NCBI GenBank assembly: GCA_026419785.1
Contig: JAODTK010001222.1
Coordinates: 558,001-622,000 of the forward strand
DNA: 64,000 nucleotides
Reading direction: 5' to 3'
DNA from: Sclerodactyla briareus
Lineage: Eukaryota; Echinodermata; Holothuroidea; Dendrochirotida; Sclerodactylidae
In this document: positions 24,547-36,503 of the stretch, piece by piece
Numbering within the stretch: position 1 is the stretch's first letter
Layout: each line of letters starts with the position of its first letter
The notes under the pieces: generated by a model
Databases searched by the model: none
What the model was told of the DNA's origin: nothing
What the model saw: only the letters and a program-made list of their open reading frames with translations
Position numbers and translations under genes: made by a program

Positions 24547-26404
24547 GTAATGGGGGATGATGGGAGGGGTGTGCTGACCTCTTCGGAGAGAAATAGAAAT
24601 GATGCAATTTTAGATGACCTCAGAAGCAAATTAATGTAATTTAACACCATTAGGTAAATACACCGACCCCATCATTACATAAATGACGACCAACGATGTT
24701 ATCATTATTGAGGGTGCGAAGAGGGGTGGGTTGCTGGTCTGGTGCACCCAGCTCCACCCACCCCTGGTTCATATGCTCCTGCTCCAGTAGTCTACTAATT
24801 GATCATACCATATCATCAAAACAAAAGCACGTGGACTGGGTTGTAACAGTTACTCTTCCTCTGACTAATTACATCTCTGCAACAGGCCCGCAAATATGTT
24901 TAACAATATGGTTTTGTACGCGATAAATATCTAGGTTTAAGAAAGTGGTGAAATTCTGTATAAAAATTGAAGAATGCCGGAGATAATATTTTATTGCACT
25001 TCCCTCCTATAAGTCAAAGAAATGTATAGGAAAAATCATCCGAGGTAGACTAATGTTGTCGCGAACACTTTCTGGTGTCGGTGATAATTCTTGTAGCCAG
25101 ATAAACTCCTGTGTGAGTGACGATAACCTAAATGTTTGGCTGAACATCCAAATAGCTAGTTGTTGACCGATGAAGCCTAATTTTTTATACCCACCGATTG
25201 TGTTGACTGCTCCCCGTTATTGTTTCAGATTCATTTCAAAGAATTTTTGAAGTTTTGACAGCAGGACAGGTACTGGCTGTTGTTAACGGGAACTGGCTGT
25301 TGATAATGACTGATTAAAGGGGCACTAATTCCTCACAACACCTAGCGAATAATGGACGGTGTTGTTTGCCTTGCTGTATTAGGCAGCAATTCGTTCTGAA
25401 GCTGACATAGGCTTGGATGAAAAGAGCGTATTAATTTCGTGACTCTCATCCTGTCCTTGTGACAGTTACATTTGAACAGGCAATATCCTTTGGCTACTGT
25501 TTGTATGATACTACAGAAAAAAGGTCATTCGACGTTACATCGGAACTTTTGCCTTGACATATCATAGTGACGATATATCGTATTGATACTTAAGTGCACT
25601 GAGGCGGTTTTTCGCCGTGACGTTATGCGAACGACGCTGTCGCTTGTTTGCCAGTTGCTACTAGACGACGATGCCCGTTAAATCTCAGTCACACCACCAT
25701 TTGCAATGATGTTACAGCTGATTCCGACGCGGGAAGCCTATACCTGATTTCGTCAGCGAAGCCAATGCGAAACAGCGCGATGAGGCCTTGCAGCGTATAC
25801 TGATGAGAGATTATGCAAATATACAGTCGTTGTGATCGATATTCACACGGAGTTAGCAGCGGAATAATTCATCGTTAATTGAGATAAGAGCATGCCCAGC
25901 CACATTAGATCAAGCCACTGCTCACAGAGAAATGGTCGTCTCTCAACCAATAATCTCGGTACTAATTGAACATATCAGCTTACTGGTGACATAATATACT
26001 CAGTTTAAAGCACATGATTCAGTTTGAGAAGAGATAGTCTCTCTCTGGCTGACTGTTATTGATTTGAAACATTACAATGGGCTCTAATATACGTTTGGTG
26101 CACATTTGATTTTTTTCATCCAGTCGCGAAAGGTAAAGGTCACTGGAAGTTTTTTTTTTTTTTTTTTTTTTAATCGTTGATATGAGCTATTCCAAGCATA
26201 AGGGGTTTTGGTTATATTTAAGTTAGGGAAACAAATTATGAACCAGTGTAGCAATGTTTCACGCAGTGTCAATTTCAGGAGAGGGAACTAGACCTGTGTT
26301 TACCACCCGAAAAATAACCGAAATGTATCATTCTTCACTAAATTTTAACCACAAACGGGCCTCTGCCTGTCCATATCAATGAATTGTGAGGAGGTCCTCT
26401 TCTT

Positions 26405-26640
26405 CAAATCCGAAACTCTACCGACTGATCAGAGTGCTCAGCACTCTTAGTAGAGTGTCAGCTTCTCACCCAGGAGATCAGGACTCAAACCTGCAACGAG
26501 GGGTGGGCTCACAATTGACGCGCTGCTGCCTGCATGTGATTAACATCAACTTCACGTTTTGGTACCCCGGTGAAGGGGACCCTTCTTCCGCTGGTCGACA
26601 AGTACACAGTCAGTGACAGTTGAGGTTGTATAGGCTAGGA
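26405..26640 (+). repeat. SINE-like block, copy 2
   Basis: Counterpart of the block at 22,780. It contains CCGACTGATCAGAGTGCTCA and GGAGATCAGGACTCAAACCT. A tRNA-derived head is possible but unproven, because the A box is unclear and the B box departs from consensus. Confidence 0.35.
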
Positions 26641-26891
26641 ATCCCCCTATCGGCGTACGTGACACATACCGGAGTAATAACAATAACGTCCCATCTTCTG
26701 TATTGTCACCGACCTATGCCCATGCCATTTGTAGCCTAACGATATTTGTGGCACCAGTTTCCAGTTATAAATCAGTTCGTATACAGTCATGTTCGAGACC
26801 TTATAGTGACAACATTCCGCAGTAACTAACCGTCATATATATTCGTTGTAATTTCTGTATTGTTATTAGCAACATTAGTAACACGGCTGAA

Positions 26892-27188
26892 GTGAAAACT
26901 GAAACACTACAATCATTTGACCCCAGACGGTCATATACACATGTCGTGATCTCCTGCTGTAGAGGTAATGGCGCCAAAGGTACAGATACATTGAACCACC
27001 AGCATGGTATCGAGAATGTACGAACAATAGTAGAAGAATGTACCCGAGCAACAGGCGAGGTTTACACCATAGCATTGATACATCGCGATCACGACCCCCT
27101 GGCAACACAGGGAGTGTCAAATGCCATTTCGGTAGCTGGGTCCTTAGGCGAGAATGACGTACATCGTCACATTCAATTGTATGGATAG
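26892..27188 (+). CDS. Weak open frame, 98 codons, broken in the other copy
   Basis: This frame has a balanced composition and little low complexity, for example EECTRATGEVYTIALIHRDH. I recognise no family. In the matching segment of copy 1 (about 23,490-23,700) the frame is interrupted by small gaps, so either one copy has decayed or the gaps are sequencing errors. Upstream in copy 1 a frame at 23,181-23,459 ends with a hydrophobic, possibly membrane-spanning stretch, LTIIIYVVISVLLLFALVI. That stretch is not open in copy 2. It may well be a chance frame. Confidence 0.13.
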   Translation: MKTETLQSFDPRRSYTHVVISCCRGNGAKGTDTLNHQHGIENVRTIVEECTRATGEVYTIALIHRDHDPLATQGVSNAISVAGSLGENDVHRHIQLYG

Positions 27189-28019
27189 TATATGTTATTG
27201 CAGGCAGCGATCTAATCATGGATTTTGAATTGCATGCATATAGGCGACGCTGCACATGTTGTATGACTTAGTAGGTATTGTTAATCAAATCTATAGTAAA
27301 AGTTCAAACAATATCAATAGTCACTCGGGTTCATTCGCGTACATTCTCTGTTAAACTTTTGTTGACTCTGCTGAGCTGCTGTGACACGGTGACATACTCT
27401 GTTGAATTGTGTGATAGATTACTTGATTAAGGAGCCAATTTATATCGGGTGGTTAGAGTCGAATAATCTCGAAAAGAAGAAGCTCACAATAAGGGGCCCG
27501 ATAAGGTAGTCACTCCGGACGACCGGAGTGTTGTACTTCCCTGTCTCCTAATGTTTACTATTTGGCAAACAATTTCGGGATGCGAGGCATTCCTTAGCCA
27601 TTAAGGATCATTTACTCGATTCAAGCAAAAATTGGGTAAAAAATTGGAATAAAGAACTCGGAATCGAACTGCATGTGCTATAATTGCAAAAATCACTTGT
27701 GAATATGATGTATTCGAACGTTTGGCACGAACTATTCGAAGATAAGGTGTACTCATTTCTACTGAATTCTGTTGCAGTGAGACACACGATCGCAACAGTA
27801 TCATCAGATGAACATTACGGTTCATGAAACCAAATACGATGAAATTTAGTTTAATCAACGATGGAATCCACGATGTCAGGAGCGAGGGTATAATGTTATA
27901 TGGGTCTGTGGATATTACATATATTAATATGAAACCAAAACGCACAGAATTGTGTTCAATTTGTTGAAATGTTCAAGAAATCACGGTGGTAAATTCTGAA
28001 AAAATTTTGGTGTGTAAAT

Positions 28020-28560
28020 TTCAATTTCTACATTGGAACCTTCCGAGCAGTGCTGGAAGCTGCCAAAAACGGTAATTGGAATCTCGGCTTGTTTATACAG
28101 TAAGGTCATTTTTTTTTTCGAAACGGTTGTTGCCAGGCTGTTCACGCAGTTGGTAAGACCTCACCTGGGTTATTCCCGTTCGAGCGTGGAATTCCTTTTT
28201 TCGCGAAAAATAAGCTGCTAATTGAGAACGCTCAAAAGAGGTCCTATGATAATAATACTGCTGCGATTTGCTCAATGAGGAAGACCCCCCCCCCCCCCCT
28301 TAAGCGCCTTGGTCTGACTACAATGGAGTTGAGGCGAATTCAGGATGATTTGATTCAGATTTTCTAAATTGTCCATTGCTTCGATGACCTTTCTTAGACT
28401 AATTTTCTAATCTTATCGCTCATACGGCCTTCGTCACAAGTGGTAAACGTTGCAGATTTGACCATTCAGAATATTTCTTCTCGCAAACAGTGATCGGATA
28501 AACATCCGTAGCAGACGTTAATACCTCCAAGAAGTCTTGACTTGTTTTTTCAAAAAAAAG
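28020..28560 (+). mobile_element. CR1-like LINE fragment: reverse transcriptase thumb and C-terminus
   Basis: Plus-strand translations over several frames follow the C-terminal third of CR1-like reverse transcriptases. LFTQLVRPHLGYSRSSVEF (about 28,138-28,194) corresponds to the LYKSLVRPHLEY...VWNP motif. LLIENAQKRS follows, then LKRLGLTTMELRRI (near 28,300-28,335), DDLIQIF and VHCFDD. Stops, frame changes and a C run (28,287-28,299) make it inactive. The catalytic palm is absent here, so this is a 5'-truncated copy, which is the usual fate of LINE insertions. Confidence 0.8.
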
Positions 28561-29749
28561 GATTGTTGGGAAATTTCATTCCTTGCTTCCGACCTGTTCC
28601 CACTGACTAAACTAACATTGCTTTCGACAGATTTATAATGAAATTTCACTCTCTAGGCTTCGCTCCAAGATTATCAGTACCTTATGTTAGTTATCTCTGA
28701 TGGGATAGAACAGAATAGCAGGAATATACAGTCACGTATTGAAGACGTGTGTTTTGAAACAAATCCATGCCTTCGTCGTCGAAGCCTGTAATGCAAGGAC
28801 TAGCCTATGCGGACAGGATCCGGTCAGTCCGTGTCCGGGACAATAGGGTCGACTCAAGGCTAAGTTACTGTTGATAGAATTATCAATCTACAGGGATAAC
28901 AGTATTGTGGTTCAGCACTATACTCATCATCCCTCATCACTAACACTGACCTTTCGCGATTAGGTCGGGTCCTATAAACCGCGCGAAAATAATCCCGGGG
29001 AGATCAAGAAAGACGTAAGTAATAACTCAGCTATGACTTTGAGATACCTTGTGAGTTAATCTTATTTTAAAGTGATTCCATTAGACCTGATATATAATAT
29101 TAAAATGACCCTTCTCAAATTACCGTCCAGACTATCGCAGTACTCAGTTCGAATGAAGGGCTCAGGTGGAAGTGTTATTGTGCCCTACATTATTTGGGAG
29201 GCATTGTCCGGGGTGAATTATTTGAAATAGTAGAAAAGTTTCCTTACCGGTATTATATATACCACACACACTTATGCTCTTGGTTACACATTACAGAGCT
29301 CTGTTTTAGTCTAATATATTATGTTGGTGATTATATGAACATTTATCATTCTCTTTTCTACTATTGTTTTCTCTCATTACTTCGTGTTTTCAGTGTTGGT
29401 CCTCTGGTCCTACCCACTCACATAGTCCTGTCAAACCGTGGAACTGGTATACTAATTTGGGGGGGGGGGGGGCGGATGCCTCGTTTCGATTTGACCCAAT
29501 TTTCTGTGGTGAGTGTTGTCTGTTGGATGATGACGTTCCTACTGGGAAATAAGAGTCTGTAAAACCCGACCACTCTCGGTTGGTACTGGACGATATTTTT
29601 GGACCTCATTTCCGTGGAGTAAGGCGAATGTTCTCCTATTTTTCATTGAAGGTAATCGTTTTCAATCTTGTCACTGCAGGCAATGTAGTCTACCATATGG
29701 TTAGCAGAATGGAATCATTTTTTTAGGATCCATGGTGAATTATCTCTTT
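28561..29749. other. Sequence between the two CR1-like fragments
   Basis: No convincing domain. A G run lies at 29,459-29,472. The right-hand part (about 29,400-29,750) could be the linker before the reverse transcriptase of the second fragment, but I see no motif to prove it. The 122-codon frame at 29,194-29,562 crosses the G run and changes character there, so it is not supported. Confidence 0.4.
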
Positions 29750-30690
29750 GAGTATAATCTGAGTCTGAGTCGGCTTCAGAACGAAATTTGTGCTTGACTA
29801 ATCTCTGGAATTTAGGAAATATGTTACTATTTCTATTTGACAGAGGGGAAGCTTTTGATATTATTTTCCTGGACTTCAGAGAGACAAGGTCCTCATAAAG
29901 GTCTCCTGTTCAAATTGAAAGATTCGGTACACCGGCAAAGTCAGAAGTGGATTCACGAAGTGGCTTCACATAGTGCGCAGAGAGTTGTCGCCGTGGGCGT
30001 TCTCGCCTGGCATAAAGTTACCAGTTGATTCCGCACGTCGGTTCTTGGTCCTTAATTTGTTCTTGCCTATATCAACGATCCCGAAGATTCCGTCAATCTA
30101 GAGTTTAACGCTTTTGCGGACGACCAAGTTGCATCGGGATGTTGACTTCGAATGATGACCGATGTGATTGTCCGAAGGGTTCTCATCGACTCGCGAATGG
30201 TCTTCCGATTGGCTTTTTTCAACACCGATGATTGCAATTGGGCGCATGTCCGACTATCATAACGTCTTTTAGTTTAGTTTTGTTAAAAATCATGGGTTGG
30301 TTTCTGAAAAACGTTTCCTGGTATTTTTCGAACCTACATTGAAACCTTCCAAGCAGTGGACGGCAGTTGCTAGGAAAGGAACGGTAAATCCGCTTTAACT
30401 AAACGTAATTTCATTTCTCTTTACAAAGACATCGCTGTCAGACCGCTCAAGGGCATTGGTAAGACCCTCACCTGGAGTATCCAGTGCAAGTATGGAATCC
30501 TCATTTCGAGGAAAGAGAGCTGCTTATTGAAAATGTTCGGAAGAGGGCTACGAAATCATTTAACCGCGTGAGGAGAGATTAATACGTCTTGGTTCTAACT
30601 TCAAGGAAGCTGATGGCGGAATTCGGGGAGATTTGATTCAGGTTTTTAAAAATTGTTCGATGTCCTTACTTTCAACTACCTCTGTGAATT
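29750..30690 (+). mobile_element. CR1-like LINE fragment: reverse transcriptase palm to thumb
   Basis: Motifs occur in order across shifting frames. CLTNL is near 29,790. DRGEAFDIIFLDFRE (about 29,840-29,885) carries the first catalytic aspartate block. HKGLLFKLKD comes next, then a GSxLxxLxF...I-N-D-like segment near 30,025-30,095. FADD (about 30,111-30,122) is the second catalytic block. From 30,310 to 30,690 the sequence parallels 28,020-28,400, giving a second copy of the thumb region, including the counterpart of the LVRP motif. Frameshifts and stops are frequent. The order palm, FADD, thumb is that of CR1/L2-group reverse transcriptases. The clade is an inference. Confidence 0.82.
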
Positions 30691-32406
30691 TGTAATGTTG
30701 AATTTTTGCAATGGGCCACCCAAAAAAGAAGAATTCCCAAGTGTAGAAATCAATTCACGATGCGGACTCTATAGACACAGAAACAAAACAACCAACACAA
30801 AACACACCCACACACACGGAAAAAATAAACACTCGAATGAGAAAAAGCAATGGGGAGAGAGTCAAGTCGTACAGTTCCAGACGCGGATTGCCGAATTTTT
30901 CTGTAATCTCATGATGGAATTGCAGCATGTCGAACTGGTTTGGGGGGAATTTAATTAGTATTTCAGAACTATTATAACTATTATAATAGATTATTATTAA
31001 ATTAATATGTTATTCTTGTGATTCTTGTGAGTCTTGTTATTATGTTGTTAGTATTATGGCGCGTCTTAATAGCACTACTACTACTATACCAAAGAGTATA
31101 ACAATGTATTCACGGTCCTTACCTAATGGTCGGCATCCACACAGACGTTTTCCATGTAAGGCTAAAACAGTCATTGTTTCGACATTCTAAAAAATCACGA
31201 AACATGTATACCACCAGTGTCCAATATAGGCAAGTGCGGGGAGAAGTACTGGTGGAAGTCATCAAACCCCCCCCCCAAAAAAAAAAAAAACATTTCCTAC
31301 CTCCCCCCCCCCCCCTCCTCCTCCGGCAAATATGATTACTGGACGCTAACTCGCCATTCGTCGGGTGATCAGCTCACTTGTTACGAGATGGAATGAAATG
31401 AAATACCGCCGTCTTTAGGTAGGTAGCATGGGTGACATGTTCCCAGAATTTTCTTACATTGCCTGATTGAATGTCGGCGGTTGTGGGTATCACGATACAT
31501 GCATATTTATATCCCGGCTGCTCTATTCACGGTATCGACAGTAACATGTCATCAGAAAAAATGGAACTCTTGACTTAACAATAATTAACTTCACCAGTAA
31601 TCAAAGCCACTCCAGTAATTTCATCGCGAGCGGCCCTCTTGCCTAACTCTACGCGAAAACGCGTGAAATTTAGTAATTACATCAACAGAATGACACATGA
31701 GGAATTCAAGAAAGCTCATGATAAGTTAATTAATCAACTAACAAGAAGCAGTTGGACTGATTAGCGCCACTGCTGAGTTATGAAGATAACTCGACCTTGT
31801 GACGCTTCTGGCTCCCAGATACGCCACTGAATCGGTAACTACTAGTGAAGAATGGTTTCAGGAATACTCAAGTTAGTCAAGACCTAAGATACTGCACCGA
31901 AAACATCACTGCTTTGAGAAGTATTTTATCGGTCAGTCCTAGTTCATCAGTATCTAGAGTGCTTGAAAGAAAAACTATGTGTGAAAATCGGAATAGTTAG
32001 TTGTTATCTTGTTAGCGTAGAATTCTGTCTCAGACCTAGTTTTATAATGACCTCTTCATAACCCGTAGATGTGCAAGATCTAACAAGGTTTATCCTCAGG
32101 CTATTTTATGAACATAACAGATTTTAATATTTAATTATTTTTCTACATGCTTTCGTTGCTGGGATTTCCATGTTTTATTCATTGCTCTTGGTTCGTTTAA
32201 ACGTACAGACCCTCCTAACGTATTTGGGAGTATGCTCAGTTTGTTTATGGATAATAGATATTTAATGGACAAAGATAATTAGTTACCGAGTGGCACAATG
32301 TGTCAACAAATTACCACACTGAATTATAACGAGAGAGCTATTTTGATACTTTTACGACATTGTGACTTGGCGCCGAGGTGTTGTGTCCGGAGATATTAAG
32401 CGGTAA
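30691..32406. other. Intergenic sequence with simple repeats
   Basis: Contains a CA-rich stretch (30,790-30,820) and runs of C and A at 31,265-31,320. No gene or transposon motif was recognised. Frames are short, and the 69-codon frame at 31,126 ends in homopolymers. Confidence 0.5.
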
Positions 32407-32428
32407 CTCACTCACTCACTCACTTATG
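32407..32428 (-). repeat. (GTGA)n tail of the RTE-like element
   Basis: Reads ACTCACTCACTCACTCACTT on the plus strand. RTE-group LINEs commonly end in short tandem repeats instead of poly-A, and this one sits at the expected 3' side. Confidence 0.7.
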
Positions 32429-34400
32429 GGTTCAAATGCCGGAAGGCACCGCTTCCACTCGACCTATCCACTCGCCGCTGCCAATCACACGGCCATCTTT
32501 GTGCAAGCAACCAGGCCTATGCCTGACCACCTCACCGCAGGATAGCTCCACCAAACATGAGCTACGTGAGGGTCGGTACTATCGGCCTCGGTCCATCAGG
32601 TCCTGAAATCGACCGGACATGGTAAACAGGATCACCCGCCGATGTTTAAAGATACGCGGTTGTCGGTCACGATTCAGTCTTCAAAATTAACACCTCGAGA
32701 TCCCTGACATTACACACATTCCTGCTAGCAGTAGCCATGGTTGCGGCGAATGAGGTAGTCAACAGGAAACTATTTTCCGCCTCAGCCTAACAGTGAGCGT
32801 TCTCACTAGAACAGAGCGGGACTGGAAGCACAAAGCAGCACCAGGCAGCCAGCAGCCAGTTGTCGTCATCCACATGCATCCCTATGCTAAAAGGAAACGT
32901 CTAATAATCTCAGACTCCCACGAAACCAAGCCACTGCCCAGGTTGACAAAAGACTCAGTGATCCCATTGTCTCGCCTAACTCATGAAGCAACTCAAAAGC
33001 ACGGCCCAAGATACCAAGGTACCACCAAAAGACCTAGTTCTTGGTCTCAATCGATGACACTTGGGAGCCTAACGGGTTGGTATCCACCAGGAAATCCACG
33101 AACTTGAGGAGTGCCCAGCACAGTGGGTCTTCTCCTTGGATCATCGGTCAAGATCTCGCTATCACCTGCTTTGACAGTTATGTATTGCGCCACAGAACCG
33201 GGGTGCGGAGATCGGGGATCGCCTGTAAGACATGTGAGGTTCTGTAGCCAGGTACTCCTTTCCGACTCACATCAACGCTGGAATTTTGCATCTCGGTCAC
33301 GGCGGAGAGCTTTGAGCGCCATGCGCCGAAGGTCTATGGAAAGCCGGGTCGTACCATTGAGCCTAGTCTGGTGTCTCCATTCGATGACATCAGCTGTTTC
33401 CCTAGAAATTACACCCAATTGAAGGGCCCCGCTGCCTTGAAGATGCAATTTATGGGTCTGACCATCTCTGCTCGGGGTCCACATACACACCTAGCCACTT
33501 AATTAATAAGGTTTGTCAGTACACACTATGGTAGCCATTCAGTCACTCCAGTAAGCCAACATTGACTTCTTGAAGTATTATATAGCTTTCCTCGGAATTT
33601 TCGAAGGCCGTAATGACTGGCGGCGTGTAATTATTCGATAGAAACTGGTCACGCCTGAGGACCCTGTGGTCTATGAACATCTTCATCCTCTTATCTGTGA
33701 GTGCATGAATCTGACTCGGATCTTTGAAACCATGAACCAACAATTCTTCTAGCAAAATCGAGTAGCCTAAGATTGTTGTCATCGCGGCTGCCAGATTCAT
33801 TAGGGCCAGGAAATTACTCATAACACTTCCTACTGATACTAGTGAAGGCAACGATTCCACCAATAATGGCCTTCAAGTCACACGTGAGGATATCATCGCC
33901 AGCTCACCCCAATCGGAGCAGACGCTGTGACTACAGGTAACCCAGGTGTGGGTGTTTGCACATTCGAATTATACGCTCGTTGATTGACTGAACCTATAAA
34001 CTACGGGAACAAGGTGGTTGGCCACAGCAAGGGCTATACCCCAGCATACGTGGACCATCGTTACGACCGAACCAGTTATAGGTGTAGCTAATCACACTGA
34101 TTTCGCCAGAACCCCGTGGGTGCACCTACATAAGCTGCAGAGCTGTTGCCAAACCTTCAAAGTTCCCTCAGCAAGACAGGCAGAGGGGCATCCTCATTAA
34201 GCGAGAGGATGTTCAAGAAACCAAACCGGACCACCCACCTCATATTAGGCCGGGACGACCGGTGCGGAGAGGTGGACAACATGTCCAGGTCTTCTCTTAA
34301 TCTGCAGACACCAAGTTCCTGAGGACCGTACCCAGAACCCTTTTGCTTTGCTATACAGTGGGCGATAAGGTCAGTCAGTAGAATCCCTACCACAAACACA
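32407..34400 (-). mobile_element. RTE-like LINE remnant: APE endonuclease, linker, deleted RT, tandem 3' tail
   Basis: On the minus strand the element opens with VRFGFLNILSLNEDAPLPVL (about 34,170-34,245), which follows the start of RTE-type apurinic endonucleases. STYAGV comes near 34,050. At 33,715-33,812 one frame reads GPNESGSRDDNNLRLLDFA then RRIVGSWFQR, a strong match to the core of that endonuclease. At 33,255-33,480 ARG/LYS-rich RRMALKALRRDRDAKFQR resembles the endonuclease-RT linker, and EILTDD follows near 33,150. A YLGS-like segment near 32,900-32,960 (NLGSGLVSWESEIIRRFLLA) would belong after the RT palm, yet no palm motifs lie between, so an internal deletion is likely. The minus-strand 3' end is a short (GTGA)n tail at 32,407-32,428. 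Several stops and frameshifts make it inactive. Confidence 0.78.
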
Positions 34401-34659
34401 CAGTTTGAAACGTTACGACTGTGAGACCCGGCAATGAAATGGAAGGCGGAGATCCCAACCCCACCTCTCTTGGCTACAGATTCGTGGAGATATACTTGGT
34501 CCCCGAGCGAGCTCCGAAAAGAGAAAGGATCTTAAATTACTACCCTAGCCTTACTGTTAAATAACTCAGGTAAACTCAATGATGCAGCAGGCGATGTGAA
34601 TAGGGTACTAGTTCATCATTCGGTACTAAGTGTCTTTGGAGCACTTTTACGGGTATTGC

Positions 34660-34960
34660 CTTGATCATAATGATAATGATGAATTCTTATATAGCGCTTT
34701 ACCACCGAAGTGTTCAAAGCGCTTTACAGACATTACCCCGATCATAGGAACCATCACGCACTCCGACAATCCCGGAGAGTATATCGCGGCAACTATAATC
34801 AGCGCGGGTTGTGTTCTGATACCTCACAGTCCCCATTGTAAACCTGGGTGGAGAGAGCAATCGGGAAAAGGGACCTTGATGGGGGTTACAACGTGGCGAG
34901 CTCGAACCCACAAGTTACAAGCTCGTCGCCTTAGCCAATTAGGCCACCACGCTCCACACT
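34660..34960 (-). repeat. tRNA-derived SINE
   Basis: On the minus strand the head carries an A box like TGGCCTAATTGGCTAAGG (about 34,929-34,946) and a B box GTGGGTTCGAGCTCG (about 34,898-34,912). Their spacing fits a tRNA-type internal Pol III promoter. The body runs to a 3' end that carries, on the plus strand, CTTATATAGCGCTTT followed by a second AAAGCGCTTTACAG, and then a short ATAATGATAATGATG tail at the plus-strand left edge. A head, a body and a short tandem tail together define a SINE. It lies 260 bp beyond the 5' edge of the RTE-like element, which is on the same strand. The 110-codon plus frame over it is not a gene. Confidence 0.8.
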
Positions 34961-34965
34961 GATCA

Positions 34966-35772
34966 TAAAGACCGACTGTGCGCGCTCCGACAATCTCAAT
35001 TCCCGAGAATAGGTGGACATTTCATACAGCACTCGGTTGTACTGAATTTCCTTGTACGTCTCTCGGTGGTAGAGAACGACCGTAGAATGCCTCAGCAAAC
35101 AAAGAGAATGAAACGCAAAAGGCTGATTAGTCTCTCATGGATATTGAGCTCAAACCATCTGATGTTTTGATCTGTAGCAGTTTGGGCGCTATTGGAATTG
35201 AAATCCAAAGAAATCAACGAACCAGCGAAGACTGGACAACAATAGACAAATGAAACCCCCGCTTTGAAGTCAGGAGGAGTTGTTATGAGTTAAATGTTTA
35301 GTCAAGGCACAACCCACTGCCTCGAAGTGGTTCGGACAGTGTAATCACTACCTGCTGGAAATGGTTTCAGATAACAAATACTCATTTTCGTAATATATGT
35401 CGACTCATAGTTGGCATCCTCACCGCGAAATATATAAACAAATATGATTCAGTGAATGAAGAAGGAAATTAATGAACAATAAACAGCTATGCCTGCTGTC
35501 CTGTTATTGTAGGCCAGAATTCTATTCTGAACAGTACGTCATCTGACCGTGTGTACTGCAATAATTCGAAAGACAACAAACGCGACTATTTCCCACAGGT
35601 CAAAACGAAATCTTTTTAAAAGGAGATCATGCCGTGAGGCATCTTCTTATAGCAGGCCTAATGAATCTGCGTTATAATATTTCCGGCAGGATTATGTCCT
35701 GCGGACTATGCCTAATCTCGGAGGTCACTTGCACTTTGCATATGAATCGATGCGACTGTTGTGACCAGCATC
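34966..35772. other. Intergenic sequence, nothing recognised
   Basis: No gene, RNA or repeat motif seen. Frames are short. Confidence 0.5.
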
Positions 35773-35777
35773 GTTAG

Positions 35778-36240
35778 GCTGGGATTCCATAGTTGCGTAT
35801 GCGTGTCCGGGCTGGACGTGAAAATCACATATTTACGAGAACGAACGTTTGTTTCGGAAGAGAATACACTATAGGTTTATGCGAAAAGATCATAAAAAGG
35901 CAGCAGCCCATGCATATTGTCGTTGCTCAGCTTTTTCAGACGATATTCCATATAATTCATTCGCGGTGATACGCATCCGCATACGCATTGGTACATGTGC
36001 ATTTTTTCGCTTCTGTGGAACCAATATCTATCTTTGCCAAATAAATAGAACATATTCAAACACTGAATCTGTGGAATATCTACCTAAAAAATCCAAACAA
36101 CGGCAATATGCATGGCTTCATTTCATAGCCTTTCCGCATAAACTTACGGTGTTTTCTATTCTGGAAAAAACGTTCGTTTTCCTAAATGTGTGTTTCTCAC
36201 ATCAAGCCTTGACACGCATACGCATCTATGGAATCCCAGC
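35778..36240. mobile_element. Foldback MITE with long inverted arms
   Basis: The left arm (35,778 to about 35,958) and right arm (about 36,068-36,240) are inverted copies. Both start GCTGGGATTCCATAG, then share GCGTATGCGTGTC, GAACGAACGTTT/AACGAACGTTTT, TTTATGCG and CCATGCATATTG, with scattered differences. The loop is about 110 bp. GTTA lies directly outside the right end and, with one extra G, outside the left end (35,773-35,776), so GTTA or CGTTA is a candidate target duplication. The longest frame in the window (186 codons, 35,849-36,409, +) reads across the arms and is a by-product. There is no transposase, so the element is non-autonomous. Confidence 0.88.
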
Positions 36241-36481
36241 GTTACTATATTACGGGTTGTTGATTCTAATGAGAGTGCTCCATTGTCAATTCGATCTCTT
36301 TGTCGCCTCCATCACCGCCATTTGGTTATCAGTGCTATTGCTGTCATTGACCATACTTGCATGTCGATTCACGAATGAGCCAAAAGTATCAAACTCCAGC
36401 GACATTTAGACTATTACATAAAATAGTCGCGTTTCATGAAGAAAAAAAAAAGTAAGATGAGATTGATTGACTCCACGCCGG

Positions 36482-36503
36482 ACCTCGCGGTGCACCGCGA
36501 GGT
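36482..36503. repeat. Perfect 22-bp palindrome
   Basis: ACCTCGCGGTG and its exact complement with no spacer, inside a short CpG-rich stretch (36,470-36,620). A dyad with no spacer of this length is unlikely by chance. It could be a protein-binding dyad or a transposon end. Nothing nearby decides which. Confidence 0.9.

Larger units (their letters stand above)
24551..27830. repeat. Second local duplication, copy 2
   Basis: Colinear with 21,388-24,300 apart from the two large differences given for copy 1 and many small gaps. It contains the fuller version of the segment around 25,600-26,400, including a T run at 26,150-26,171. No host gene was recognised. Confidence 0.88.

Noticed and set aside
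26875..27255. 126-codon minus-strand frame
   Set aside because: Opposite strand of the weak plus frame at 26,892. The composition is less protein-like, and the frame is broken in the other copy.
33543..33863. 106-codon minus-strand frame with a hydrophobic stretch, looking like a membrane protein
   Set aside because: The same DNA in another minus frame reads as the RTE-type endonuclease (GSRDDNNLRLLDFA...GSWFQR), so this frame is a shadow.
35849..36409. Longest open frame in the window (186 codons, +)
   Set aside because: It runs through both arms and the loop of the foldback MITE and shows no domain. The inverted arms explain it.
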